The notes beneath the pieces were generated by a model. The model was not told where the DNA came from. It saw only the letters and a program-made list of their open reading frames with translations, and did not search any database. Shown piece by piece: positions 24,605 to 35,391 of a DNA stretch of 64,000 nucleotides; position 1 is the first letter of the stretch; each line of letters begins with the position of its first letter. Made by a program: the position numbers and the translations under genes. The DNA lies in contig JAKULF010000004.1 of the NCBI GenBank assembly GCA_022661535.1, positions 2,480,001 through 2,544,000 on the forward strand. Direction: 5' to 3'. The DNA comes from Eutypa lata (lineage: Eukaryota > Ascomycota > Sordariomycetes > Xylariales > Diatrypaceae).

Positions 24605-27600
24605 ATGGTGCTGAAGGCAACTACGGACGGAGCAACGGCGGATGCACCACCGGTGAATAACGTCATGCCATCTTTCGGGGTTTCCAAACGATCCGCTCTC
24701 AAGTCGGGCGTCAGAGAAGCGTTTGGTGGGAATTCGTCCAACACGGAAGAAAATGAGGATATTCCACGGTTTTCCAAGCGACAATTCCTTCGAAATATGA
24801 TGCTACGAAGTCAAAAGGCGAAAGAGAAAGAGAAGGAAAAGGATAATAATGGTGAAAGACAGCATCGACGACAGGCAAGCACTGCAACCAGAACTGCAAC
24901 TACTGATGCGGCGGGAAGGTCGGAGGCGAAAGCAAATGCAACTAAAGTTATTAGCACTAATAATATGGTACGAAAAAATAACTCCCCTAAAGTCCCGGAA
25001 GCCCAGGGCTTACTGCCCCCCCCACTCCTTGCACCACCAGCACCTGTCCTATCTGACTATCAACTGCCCACATACAAGACGGCACCTGGCGATTCCCAAA
25101 CCCAGGCAACCCCATCCTCCAAAAAAGTGAGGGGGATAAACGTTTCATGGGCTTTTTGGTTGGGTCAGCTCATGTTGAGGTTCCTGCATAAAGATTTTTC
25201 CTTACTTTCTTATGTCCGCGCGGAGGATGTTCTACTTCAATAAATCTCCAAGGAAGAGTCTTGGCTTTCCGTCTTGAATCTGACAATTGGATGTTCTTGT
25301 GTCTTAAGCGAGACATATAACATGACATGTTGTTTTCCCGCTCCATGGTTACAAGAGGAATTACTTAACACTATATCGTCATCGGAAATCGAGAGAAAAG
25401 AGAGAACCACTCCAGTTGGCACATATTGAAACTTCCCAAGGTCTGACAATAACAACGGGTGACATTAACAGGTACAAAGCAACCTCAGCTCTCCACCCTC
25501 ATCAGCCGAGGCGCCAACGTCACCGCGGAACTCGATCCGTTCTAATCCAAACAAGCCTTTGCCGTCTCCGCCTGCCCCTGGGACAGTCGACAAAGCGGAT
25601 GGCATCCAGCCTAAGCCGATACTCAAGTTAGCCCGGATAATGGCTTCACTTAGCGATGCCGAGCTCGAGAAGCTGTTCTCCGGAGCCCCGCAATTCTTTG
25701 CCCGTTCACAGGGCCAAGGCACGGGAGCTCCGCACCCCTCCGTAGCCTTTCCTTGGGACGACGAGCTGGCCATCAGAGACTTAACGGACCACACGCAAAT
25801 TGAGAATGATGCTTGGGGATGTATGACAGCGAGTCCCCGTCTCATCCTACGGGATCCTCTGTCCGCCGTTTCACCCGTTCGCAAGAAGCGGCCCCACTTT
25901 AACGCCAGATGCCAGGAGCGACCAAACATGCTAAGTATGCAGGGCTCCGAAAAGGGGACAATGGGCTATCAGGCCGCTTTGGAGCTGTCTGTAGCTGACA
26001 CGCTCCTGGAGGAGCAGTATGGTTTCGACAGCTTGGGATCCAAAGGTCAGGTGATCGTGGAACGTCGACAGAAACTCATCACCTCCAAAGACGGATTGCG
26101 GCACTTGGACGACACATCGCTTATGGAGCAACTACTAAAAGTCGAGCAGAGATACCATGGAGACCGGGATGTCCTTCGCATGAAGTCTCATGACTTATAT
26201 AATGAGCTATTTCTGAAGGTACTACACCCGCCGACAAGAGTTATTGATCATAATGATCCATATAGCCTAGCAGTTCAGATCCATGCTCTGGTGAAGATTC
26301 TTGCCACCCACAATGCGTGGATCGATTTTTCGCGCGTGGAGTGGAGGATACGTCTCGGTCAGATTCTATGGGGCTTCCCATTAGATGACGAGCTGGACGA
26401 TGGATCGGCGATTAATGACGGCAACGACACCGAAGACCGAGGTGAAGAGCGCTACTGGCTGCTCTTGCAGATCCTCCTTGCCTCCGAACTTTTGATGAGA
26501 TTAGATGCTATAACCGAAGGTGAAGAATATGGCGCGCAACGTCTCAAGGCGTCTGAAGTGCACAGGTTCGAGAAGGAAGCAAATCCATCCGTCAAGTGGT
26601 CACTACTTCTTGCTCGCGCATGGTTGGACAATATCACCATCGTGAAAACTAGTGCTGTTCAAGAAGAACCAACTACGCCGAAGGGATGGCTTACATCCAT
26701 CACTACCAAAATTAATCTAAGGCACGAGCATATGCATGGCTCATATCATACCGATCATACCCAGCACCGTCATAACACCCAAGCCGAGCATATATATGCT
26801 ATTAAGGGGAGATATAACGACAGGCAGGTCTTCGGTTTAACTCAGTTCGCCCGAAAGCTTCGTTGGCCTGATGTTGAGGCATTTGTTTTCAAGGTAAATG
26901 GACAGGCTTCGACCTTGAGCAAGCCAGCTCCTATCAATGTTCCACTCCAACCTAGCGATTGCCGGCGGACGTCGTACTTCAGCAACGGCAATCGAAATTC
27001 CGTGGATAGCAATAGACAAGCAGGTAGGAGGCGGAGAGTCGGAGCGGCTTTACATCCCTCGGGATGGTTGTCAAAGGCGTACATTTCCGGGCTGCTTCTA
27101 CCAGGTGAAGCGATATCTCATTATCTTATGTCGAGTCTTCTGGAGAGCGATGGTGAAGCTATGGAAAAACTAGGTCCGTTGGCTAATTTGGGCGGTGGAT
27201 TTATGTACAGAGGAAAGAGTTTCTGGAGCACGGCTTGCATCGTCGGTCGTGTGCTAGCGGCTGGTAGAGGCTCTGTTGAATGCATGGGATGGATATCAAG
27301 CGACGTCATCCCTGAAGGCCATGGCGAGGGCTGGGTAGATATCGAAGTCAGCAACATTGCTGGTAAGGTTCCCTGCGCTCTGTTATATTAAGAAAGCTTT
27401 ACTCACATCTCACAGAGGATCTAGCGAAGACGGGGAAGAAAGCTCGGCTATGGGGAAAGACGATCGTGGAAAGAGAATCTGATGTCTTAGGAGATGGTGA
27501 ACCGTCAAACGTGCTCCCTGCCGACTTCATTCTTCCTCACGAAAGCCAGTATTTTGAATCCCCGCCCTCAAATATTCGGGTTGAGTTCAGCTCCCTGAAC

Positions 27601-28629
27601 CTCTCCGAACCGGCGGATGGTGTCCGGTCGATGCCTTTACTAGAAAAACAGCCATCATCCTTTTCCGGCTCTAGCAAGCCACCAGATATCCAAACCTACC
27701 CAGCCGCTGTGGCTTTCACTATGACGCACGACGGGATTGATCAACAACAGGAACTTAGCTTCAGCCTAAAGAATGATGTATATTTCGTTACTGCCCATCC
27801 CTGTGCACCCTCGAGCCGCGTCAAGTTCTTCAAATCCCCTACTAGTCCTACTATTCAGCAGATTGATGTCGCAGGGAATGATTTCATCGGCAAGTCATCT
27901 AGCTCAGCACACATTATAGGTAAGATTGCTGTCGGCTTTTTTTCCAAATCATTACGTCTCCTAACAGTAGTAGGCCATCCACTGCACAAATATTATACAT
28001 TTGCCACCATCCACCTTGTCGATCTCCTAGGCCGGCCAAACGCTACTCTAGAGGAGCTCCTTACCAAAGGCTCCTCGGGCAACCGCACGGCTAGCAGATT
28101 ATCCCCCTCGGCGCCTGCCCGCACTCCTCGGACCCTGGTTATCGACTGCATAACGGGCTTCGCGCCGCCGCGGTCCCCGGATATGCTTCCGCTCTCGCGC
28201 GTGTCTTCGCTCTCGTCATCCTACGGCGGCCTGGAGCCGACCAACGCGCCGCCCGTCCAATTCCCCACCGCGTCGTCGAGCTCGTCGCCCGAGACGAACC
28301 GGCGCCCGAGCACCGCCGCTTCCAGCGCCAGCAAGTTCGAGCGCATCGACCCCCCGCTATCCATCTACAACAGCAACAACCCCAACTATACCGGCGGCGG
28401 AGCTGGTGGTGGCGGTGGTGGTAGCTACAACATCAACTCGCCGGAATCGAAAATGCACCTCGGAACCCGCAAGAGGCGTTTCGGCTCCGACATGGAGATC
28501 ATGGTGCGCGCCTTGTGCGCCGAGAGGGGCTGGAACGCCCTCATCAGCCGTCGCAGGCGTGGGTGCCTCGCCTGCGCTATCCGTGAGGCGGGCGCCCTGG
28601 GCTGGAGGGTTGTCATTAGGGTCGAGTAG
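24605..28629 (+). CDS. Large conserved-looking fungal protein of unknown function
   Basis: 1190-aa protein assembled from exons 24605-25126, 25472-27362, 27416-27919 and 27974-28629. The 345-bp first intron (GTGAGG donor, TTAACAG acceptor, phase 0) joins two disordered Ser/Pro stretches and is the weakest link. The second is 53 bp. The third is 54 bp, has no stop and is a multiple of three, so reading through it also stays open. Residues 1-210 are low-complexity with a KEKEKEK run. About 230-800 is a well-folded-looking region (FPWDDELAIRDLTDHTQIE, VEQRYHGDRDVLRMKSHDLY, WRIRLGQILWGFPLDDEL, LRWPDVEAFVFK, LHPSGWLSKAYISGLLLPGE, GKSFWSTACIVGRVLAAG). The C-terminus after a Gly/Ser linker is a compact basic module with Cys at three sites (ALCAERGWNALISRRRRGC, LACAIREAGALGW). 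I do not recognise the family. Start is the first ATG in frame; 24665 is an alternative. Confidence 0.72.
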
Positions 28630-31521
28630 TCGTAGTCGGCCCTATGTCTGTCTGTCTGTTTGTCAAACAGAACTAGTGGGGTGGATGACTACTTCCCTCG
28701 ACTGACACTATGGAGCCACAGGCTCCGAATTCCCTCCCACCTAAGGAAAACAACATAAGAGAAAAACAAACACGATAGTTCAGTACAAAAGGGGACGAAT
28801 GTCAGTTTATGTGGTACAAATAAACAAATATATATACATGTGTGTATGTGTGTGTATACACGGATGGATGGGAAATGGAAAACAGAAAAGGAGATGGAAA
28901 GGGGGCACAAACAAATAAAACAAAACAAAACAAAACATCAAGGAAAGAAAAATGACTTATCTATCATCTGCATTAGCGAGCGGGACGGTCAGGGCTGATG
29001 GGATAGCTTTCAATATTGGCACCGATGGGAGCTTTGTTTATATAGCTAGCATGACGGTTCGGTTCGGTATCACGATGATATGATAATGATAATGATAATG
29101 ATGACGGTGATCACGATGAGACAGGCTCGCAGGAATGCAATGGATGGAAAGAAAGGCACAAAAAATTTCAAAAGGCATAAAATACCTAGCTGTACGATTG
29201 TTAATTTTTTTTTTTTTTTTTTTGAATCATGCAAGATACCCAGCCCTATTAAGTAAGAAATGACGATTTTTTCGTTTGTTTGGAGAAGTTCAACCGTATG
29301 AGTACATTCCCACCGAAAGAACGGATGGATTTGGCTGTGCCTCGTGGCGTTATTAGGAGTGTGATGATGAGTTAGTTGGGCCCTGGAATGCTTGCTTTCT
29401 AGATAGTAGAGAGAAGAGATGCTGCTAGTTCGTTGATTATGTGACTCCATATACCAGCTCTGATAGTCCTTGACGATGGGTCTCCCTTTGGTTTATCGAG
29501 GTTAGAATAAGTCCCTCCCTACCCTTGATCCTCGAAACGCGGGATAATACCAAATGAAGGTTAAATATTCTAACACGTCACGAGCAGTTGTGGATCGTCA
29601 ACGTAGTTAGTAGATAGTTAGCGTAGGTAGGTGTGATATCAGTTAATACTACGTGATATGTTCATACTACCTACGTACGTATCGATAGTATTCGAAGGAA
29701 GATTGTGAATGCGAGATCTAGTGATATTACATCAAACCATATATCCTCAACCATATGTCTTTCGAGATACGCCCCTCTTAAGGGTATTAGGTTTTGGTTT
29801 CTTGAAGAGGAGATTCCACGTTATTTCAGTTGCAAACCAAGGAGACATATTCCGGTGCGTGCTATCATATTATATTAATTTTTTTATCTTGGAACGAGAT
29901 TTTCTTGATAGGTTTCTGTGTAAACAAGGTTAAAAAAAAAGTTAATTACCTAGCCTATTATGCCCATTGTATCCTAAGAGAGACTCTAGGAATGTTGCTA
30001 CGCGACAGTTCTCGTCGGCATCAAATACTACTATTGATTATGTATCTTACTTATCCGTTTTTCTACTCCTCTCTTGAGGCGTAGAAGGTTTCTAGAACAA
30101 TAATACTGATCTTTACCGTTAGAGCTACTGGGGAATTCTGATTTCTATAACATCCCGTACGCCGACTATACAAATTTATTAGTGTCTGTGACTAACAGAC
30201 ACAAGACAGTGCATCGAATTAATCTAATCGTACTATTCAAGGCTATTCACTTTCCAGAGCAACTATTTAATTAGCTGCTATAGGAAATTATCACTTCTGC
30301 TGTCTTGCAGCCGTTGGTCGGATAGGGGTAACTCATACCCAAACCCATAATCCTGTTTTTAAGTACGGATAAAGTACGAATAAAGTTATACTGTGCCACT
30401 GCACTAATCGCACTTATGTTCAAAGAGTAGTACAACTTACTTCTCTTGATCATTCCATTATTCGGCAAGGGTATTGAGGTGTTCATATTGCTACTTTTCT
30501 CTACACCTTTGCTACATGGCTCTAAACCGTGCTTCCAAATACTGTACTAAGTTCTACAATTTCGCTCAACAGCTGCATCTCCCCCAATGTGTCGATCTCC
30601 TGTCAAGGTAACTACATCATCACATTATCTCCGTAATCTCGATCTAGATCGGAGCTGACTGTGGGACGGACGAAAGGGGGTGTGACATTATCATGAACTT
30701 CAGCTGTGACATCAACGCACATAAGACCTGGTACGTACGTAGCCTTGCAAACAGCAGAAACCAATGGGAAAATAATGCGATCTTCGTATAATATTATCGA
30801 CTAATATGTGATATAGGAATGGGATAATCGTACGTGCACCCAATGACAAATACTAGGTGGTGTAGGTGCCTTAGCTGAAACCACCTGATAGGGTTGCATC
30901 AGGCGGAAGCTGAATTACAGTTTATTACACATTATGTGTAGGTCTTAATGCCCATATGCAGTGTTACTTTGAAATGACATAACTGCTATGAGATAATACT
31001 TTGCTTTGTAGCTCTCATGAAAGGTGCGGCTAGTAGTCGTAGGCTCAGCTCTTATATTGTGGTATAGGACTTTGTCTATCACCAGTATTTACCCGCTCCA
31101 CAAAGCTGATTTATATGTCATAAAAAACGCCTATCCAGACCGAAGAACTTACAAATGAAGCCTATTAATAAGCTGAAAATTGCCCCGATACATCTCGGAG
31201 GAGGTATTCGTCTATATAGGACTAGTCTACATATAATTTTAGAGCTGTTGAATCTAACCGGGGTAAAATTCCTGACCCTTTCCTTATTCGGAGCTGATGT
31301 CTACTTATCTATTGAGTCATACCAAACCAGCGCTGGCTCACACTGCACACCGTCGAGCTACATCATTTTTCTTATACTCAAACTTAGAACACACCTACTA
31401 GTATCCATAAAGAATTACATACAGAACACGCGAACTTGAGTTTGAGAATTTGTAGCTACCAAGTATATCTTTTAATTAACTCGGGAAGATTTGAGAAGGT
31501 GAAACTAGGGCCACATCCAAG
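28630..31521. other. AT-rich gene-free block
   Basis: About 2.9 kb with no supported gene. It contains a 19-base T run (29205-29223), a TGATAATGA triplet run near 29078-29105, TAGGTA-like words near 29610-29640, and two small perfect hairpins: near 28658-28672 just after the preceding gene, and at 30182-30202 (8-bp stem GTGTCTGT, 5-base loop). Open frames at 29070-29450 and 31155-31439 are low-complexity or AT-driven and are not called. Confidence 0.45.
29205..29223. repeat. Poly-T run
   Basis: Nineteen consecutive T residues in an AT-rich gene-free stretch. Confidence 0.85.
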
Positions 31522-33770
31522 ATGAAAGATATTCCAGCTTTCAAGATTGATAGATGGGGTACGTGAAATCATACCATCACACGTCAATTGTGCTCTCTTC
31601 TCTAATGCCACCTACGTACTCGCTGACGGATCAACCTCGCAATTAGTTGGAACATACGGGGTACGTATCTCTTTCCCAGGATATGAAAGCTCGATCGATA
31701 CAGACTTACCTGTGTATCTATGTACCTATCTACCTGGATCTAACATCGTTTGCCTAGCCGAAATGCAAATATCTCCTTCACGGTTAGTCCATCAGTTATG
31801 TGTTCCCTAAAGCGATGACAAGAGTGACATGGCAAGACAAATTGCCCTTCTGATTCACGAGCGGCCTACCTACCTACCTACAGGCTCCTGCAGCACGGCC
31901 CTGTCCCTAAACGAGCTGGCACAGCTCTCACCCACCAACGCCACCACCGCCAAGGGAGACGATGACCCCATCGACAGGGACCTAGCGCTCAGCTACGCGC
32001 CCGTCCTAGGATCGCCGGAGCTCCGCGCGCGTGTTGCGGAGCTGCACTCCGAACCTCCCTCTTCTTCTTCTTCGCCTTCGCCTCCGGCACGTGCGCTGAC
32101 GGCCGAAGACGTGATCATCACGCCGGGATCCATCATGGCGAACTACCTGGTGCTCGCCTCGCTCCTCGCCGCGGGCGACCACGCCGTCTGCCAGTACCCG
32201 ACGTAGGCGCAGCTGTACGAGCTGCCGCGGTACCTGGGCGTCGAGGTGGATCTGTGGAGGGCGAGGCCCGAAGATGGATGGCTACCTAGGGCTCGGGAGC
32301 TCGAGGTGCTGATTAGGCCTAATACTAAGGCTATTATCATCACGTTAGTTGAAAGAAAAAAAAACTGAAGTCTGGCCCTGACTGAGTCGTACATCCACAC
32401 ATGCGTAAACACAAACACAAACAAAGATATCAACGCACGTACCCCCTGTTGCTGATTCATATTGTGCTGCCGACAGAAACCCCTACAACCCAACTGGTGC
32501 CGTACTCTTGCGCGAGAGCCTAGAGGAGATTGTCGCCCTGGCTCGAAAGCACGACCTGACGATCATCTCCGACGAGGTGTTCCGGCCGCTGTTCCATAAC
32601 TCCGACGTACCGGAGCCGCCATCCATCGTATCTCTAGGATATACTAAGAGTGTGGTGACGAGCTCTGTCTCCAAGGCGCATGGCCGTATGTAAACATTCT
32701 CTACCTATCTACCTACCTACCTAGCTAGTGCCACGACATCCACCCCCTTTAACCCCTTACCCCTTTTACTTTACCCCACATATCACGAATCCCCCTATTT
32801 TTCCCTCGTAACGACACGAGTTTCTACCTTAGGACATATTAAAATGAGCCTTTCGAACTCCCCGTCCTAAGCCTAGCCCTCCCTATCACTACAAAATCAT
32901 CTATCTACATACTATCTACCGCCCTCCTCCCCTCCCCTGCCCCGGAAAACAAAAGCTAACCACTAGACGATATTCCCCTCCCCCCCCCAAAACAACAGTC
33001 CCAGGGATCCGCCTAGGCTGGGTCGCGTCACCCGATCCTAGCATAATCGCCGCCGTCGTCGCGGCCCGGGACTACACGACCATCAGCACCTCGCGGCTCG
33101 ACGACCGCGTCGCGCTGTACGCGCTGTCGCCCGGCGTGCTGCCCGCGCTCCTGGGGCCGCAATCTGGCGCGGTTTGCGCGCGGCATCGAGCTCGTGGATG
33201 CGGTGGTGCGAAGGTGCGTGGGAGGGAGAAGAAAAAGAGAAGAAGATCAGCTGCGGTTTTCTTCTTCTTCTTTTTCTTCTTCTCCTCTTTTTCTTTCTAT
33301 CTCCTTTTCCGTCTTTTCTTACTCCCAAATTAAATGTCATATACATGCCGGGAGTTGTCCATGGGAGCGAGAAAGTCTCCGATCTGAGGAACAAGCAACA
33401 CAACCCATCTCGCTGACTCTAGATACTATTGCTACGCAGGAACCCGGGGCATCTACAGTGGGTGCGACCAGCAGGAGGCGGCACCGCCTTCGTTAGGGTT
33501 TCGAGAGGTAGCGGCGGTCAGCAGCGGAAGCAGCAGCCCGTCAACGACGCAGACTTCTCGGCGCGTCTCGCCCTGGAGCGCGGAGTCTCCGTGGTTCCGG
33601 GCGGGTTCTGCTTCAGTGAGGGGGGTGGTGATGAGCAAGAAGAAGAAGAAGAAGAAGATGGAGGAGATTTCAGGGGCTACGTGCGCCTCGCGTTGGGCGA
33701 GGAGACCCTCAGGGTGGCGCTGCCGATCCTGGAGGAGTTCGTCGTCAGGGGTTATTACTACATGTGCTAA
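31522..33770 (+). pseudogene. Class I/II PLP aminotransferase pseudogene
   Basis: Remnant of a fold-type I PLP enzyme of the aspartate-aminotransferase-like class. Homologous text runs in order: a possible first exon 31522-31558 (MKDIPAFKIDRW, GTACGT donor); 31829-32343 with PTGSCSTALSLNELAQL, DVIITPGSIMANYLVL; 32477-32685 with NPYNPTGAVL, ISDEVFRPLF, then the PLP-lysine region SVSKAHG; 32999-33230 with PGIRLGWVASPDPSI; and 33440-33770 with WVRPAGGGTAFVRV, ERGVSVVPGGFCF, YVRLALGEETL. Two lesions break it. A TAG (32204-32206) stands where the family has Tyr in YPTYxQL, and a one-base frameshift lies near 33155-33160, after which GIELVDAVVRR continues in the next frame. Splice signals are otherwise intact (introns 32344-32476, 32686-32998, 33231-33439), so decay looks recent. 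The exon 1 join is not resolved. Confidence 0.85.
31865..31880 (+). repeat. CCTA microsatellite within pseudogene coding sequence
   Basis: Four CCTA/TACC units lie inside the second exon and encode the PTYLPT segment. It is the same tetranucleotide that is dispersed in intergenic DNA. Confidence 0.7.
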
Positions 33771-35391
33771 TGTAGGTGATCAGCCAGTTGGTCCGTTGAA
33801 ACGTACGTACATACATACATAGGTGCATGCATACATACATACTTGTCTGATGAATGTATTATGGACCATGTCTACATCCGTGATACCTGACGCGTGATGC
33901 CTCGTGAAATAACGGTAGAGCTGCCTCCGCACCCAACCCAGGGGCCGTGTGTTTCTTGGGAGTCGAGATGTTGGTTTCACGGAGCGTAGGAGTGCGTGCG
34001 ATATCGCATAGGTAGGTGTCTACTTTTCCTGAAAACAGGCTTTTTGCACACACTGACCTACATACCACCCGTCCCCTCACTTCGGCGAAGAAGCAAAAAA
34101 GAGAATGATGCAGTTTGTAAGCCTCCTGACTACCTACATAGTAATTTACCAAGAGGTTAAGCGAGCCTCCCTTCCCAGCCCCCCCCGAGACGGCGGTTCC
34201 ATATGAAGGATATAATTCCGGCGGAAAATTATCGTCCCTTTAAAGATTGACAATTTCGTATACGTAATGGGCCCGTGTTTCTTCATATCAGATATTCACT
34301 CATACTGATAAGTATGGTCACGAGAGAAGCCCTTTTTTTTCAGACGAGCACATTAGGCTGAGCGTGAGTGATAATCACAGGCAGGGGGAGGGGGGGGCTT
34401 AGACACATGTAAGCATGTATGTAAACTAAAACTAGGTAAGTAAGTAGCATTCCGTTTCTTCCTCCTCGGTACCGGTTTTTGTTGCAGAAAACACCAGGCG
34501 CAAGGCTGGCTTGGCTTGGCTAGCAAGCGTCTTTTTACTGAGCATTATTAAAGCCTTATTAATAGAACTAAACACATCTAGATCCCTTTTTGCGGGGTCG
34601 CCTTCCCCTGGTCGTTCTCCAGATTTCCTGTCCCAGAACGTGTTGGTGTCGTATAGCTAATCCCCGGCATATGTATGCAGTAGTAAAGAGTCTACCTAGT
34701 TAAAGACACACCTCCTTCTCTTCTGAGCAGGTAGGTCTATGAAGACGGGCCGCCAAGAATCCGACCCTTTGACTAAGCTGTCCTACGTACGTACATATGT
34801 GCAGTAGGCTGAGTAGGTAGGTGGTTTTCTATACGTAATAAGTTTAATCACTATCACATGTTAGACCAACATATAGCTCTAACTACCTAGTACCTAGCTC
34901 TGCAATCAATTTGGAATGTAGGCAACACGGGATGCGTTTGGAACTAGTCATGATTGGATAGGTATAGAACGAAGTTTATTCATTTGTGTTACCCAAGAGC
35001 TATAGGATAGATCGCTTATAGACAAGAAAGAACGGCTCTACTACAATCAGTGAGACTTGGTTGTGAAGAGATAAGCTATGTGGGGTACATTTTTTTGTGG
35101 TTGAATGTGTGTATGTGTATGTGCTAGTGATCGATCATATACCAGTTGGGCGACGGCGTGACGGCCGGACCCGGATCCCCCTTTTTAAAAACGTTACATC
35201 GGCAGTTCCTCCTAGTAAGACCCGGAATAGGAAACAAACAACAACAAACCCTCTGTCTATATGCGGAGAAAAAAACAATTGTATGAATAGGAAAAAGAAT
35301 TAGCAAGGTAAGAAGGGAAACTCCAAGAATGAATGAAAAAGGTATGTGCGATTCCATCTCTTCTCTTCTCTTCTTTAGAGCCAAAAACAGT
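33771..35391. other. Intergenic region between pseudogene and adenylation-reductase gene
   Basis: About 1.6 kb without a supported gene. It contains CATA/GTAC repeats at about 33800-33843, a short G-run near 34385-34398 and scattered TAGGTA words. The adenylation-reductase gene ends at its right edge, so the final part holds that gene's 3' end. Confidence 0.5.

Noticed and set aside
31155..31439. 94-codon frame upstream of the aminotransferase pseudogene
   Set aside because: AT-driven, no domain, and not joinable in frame to the aminotransferase.
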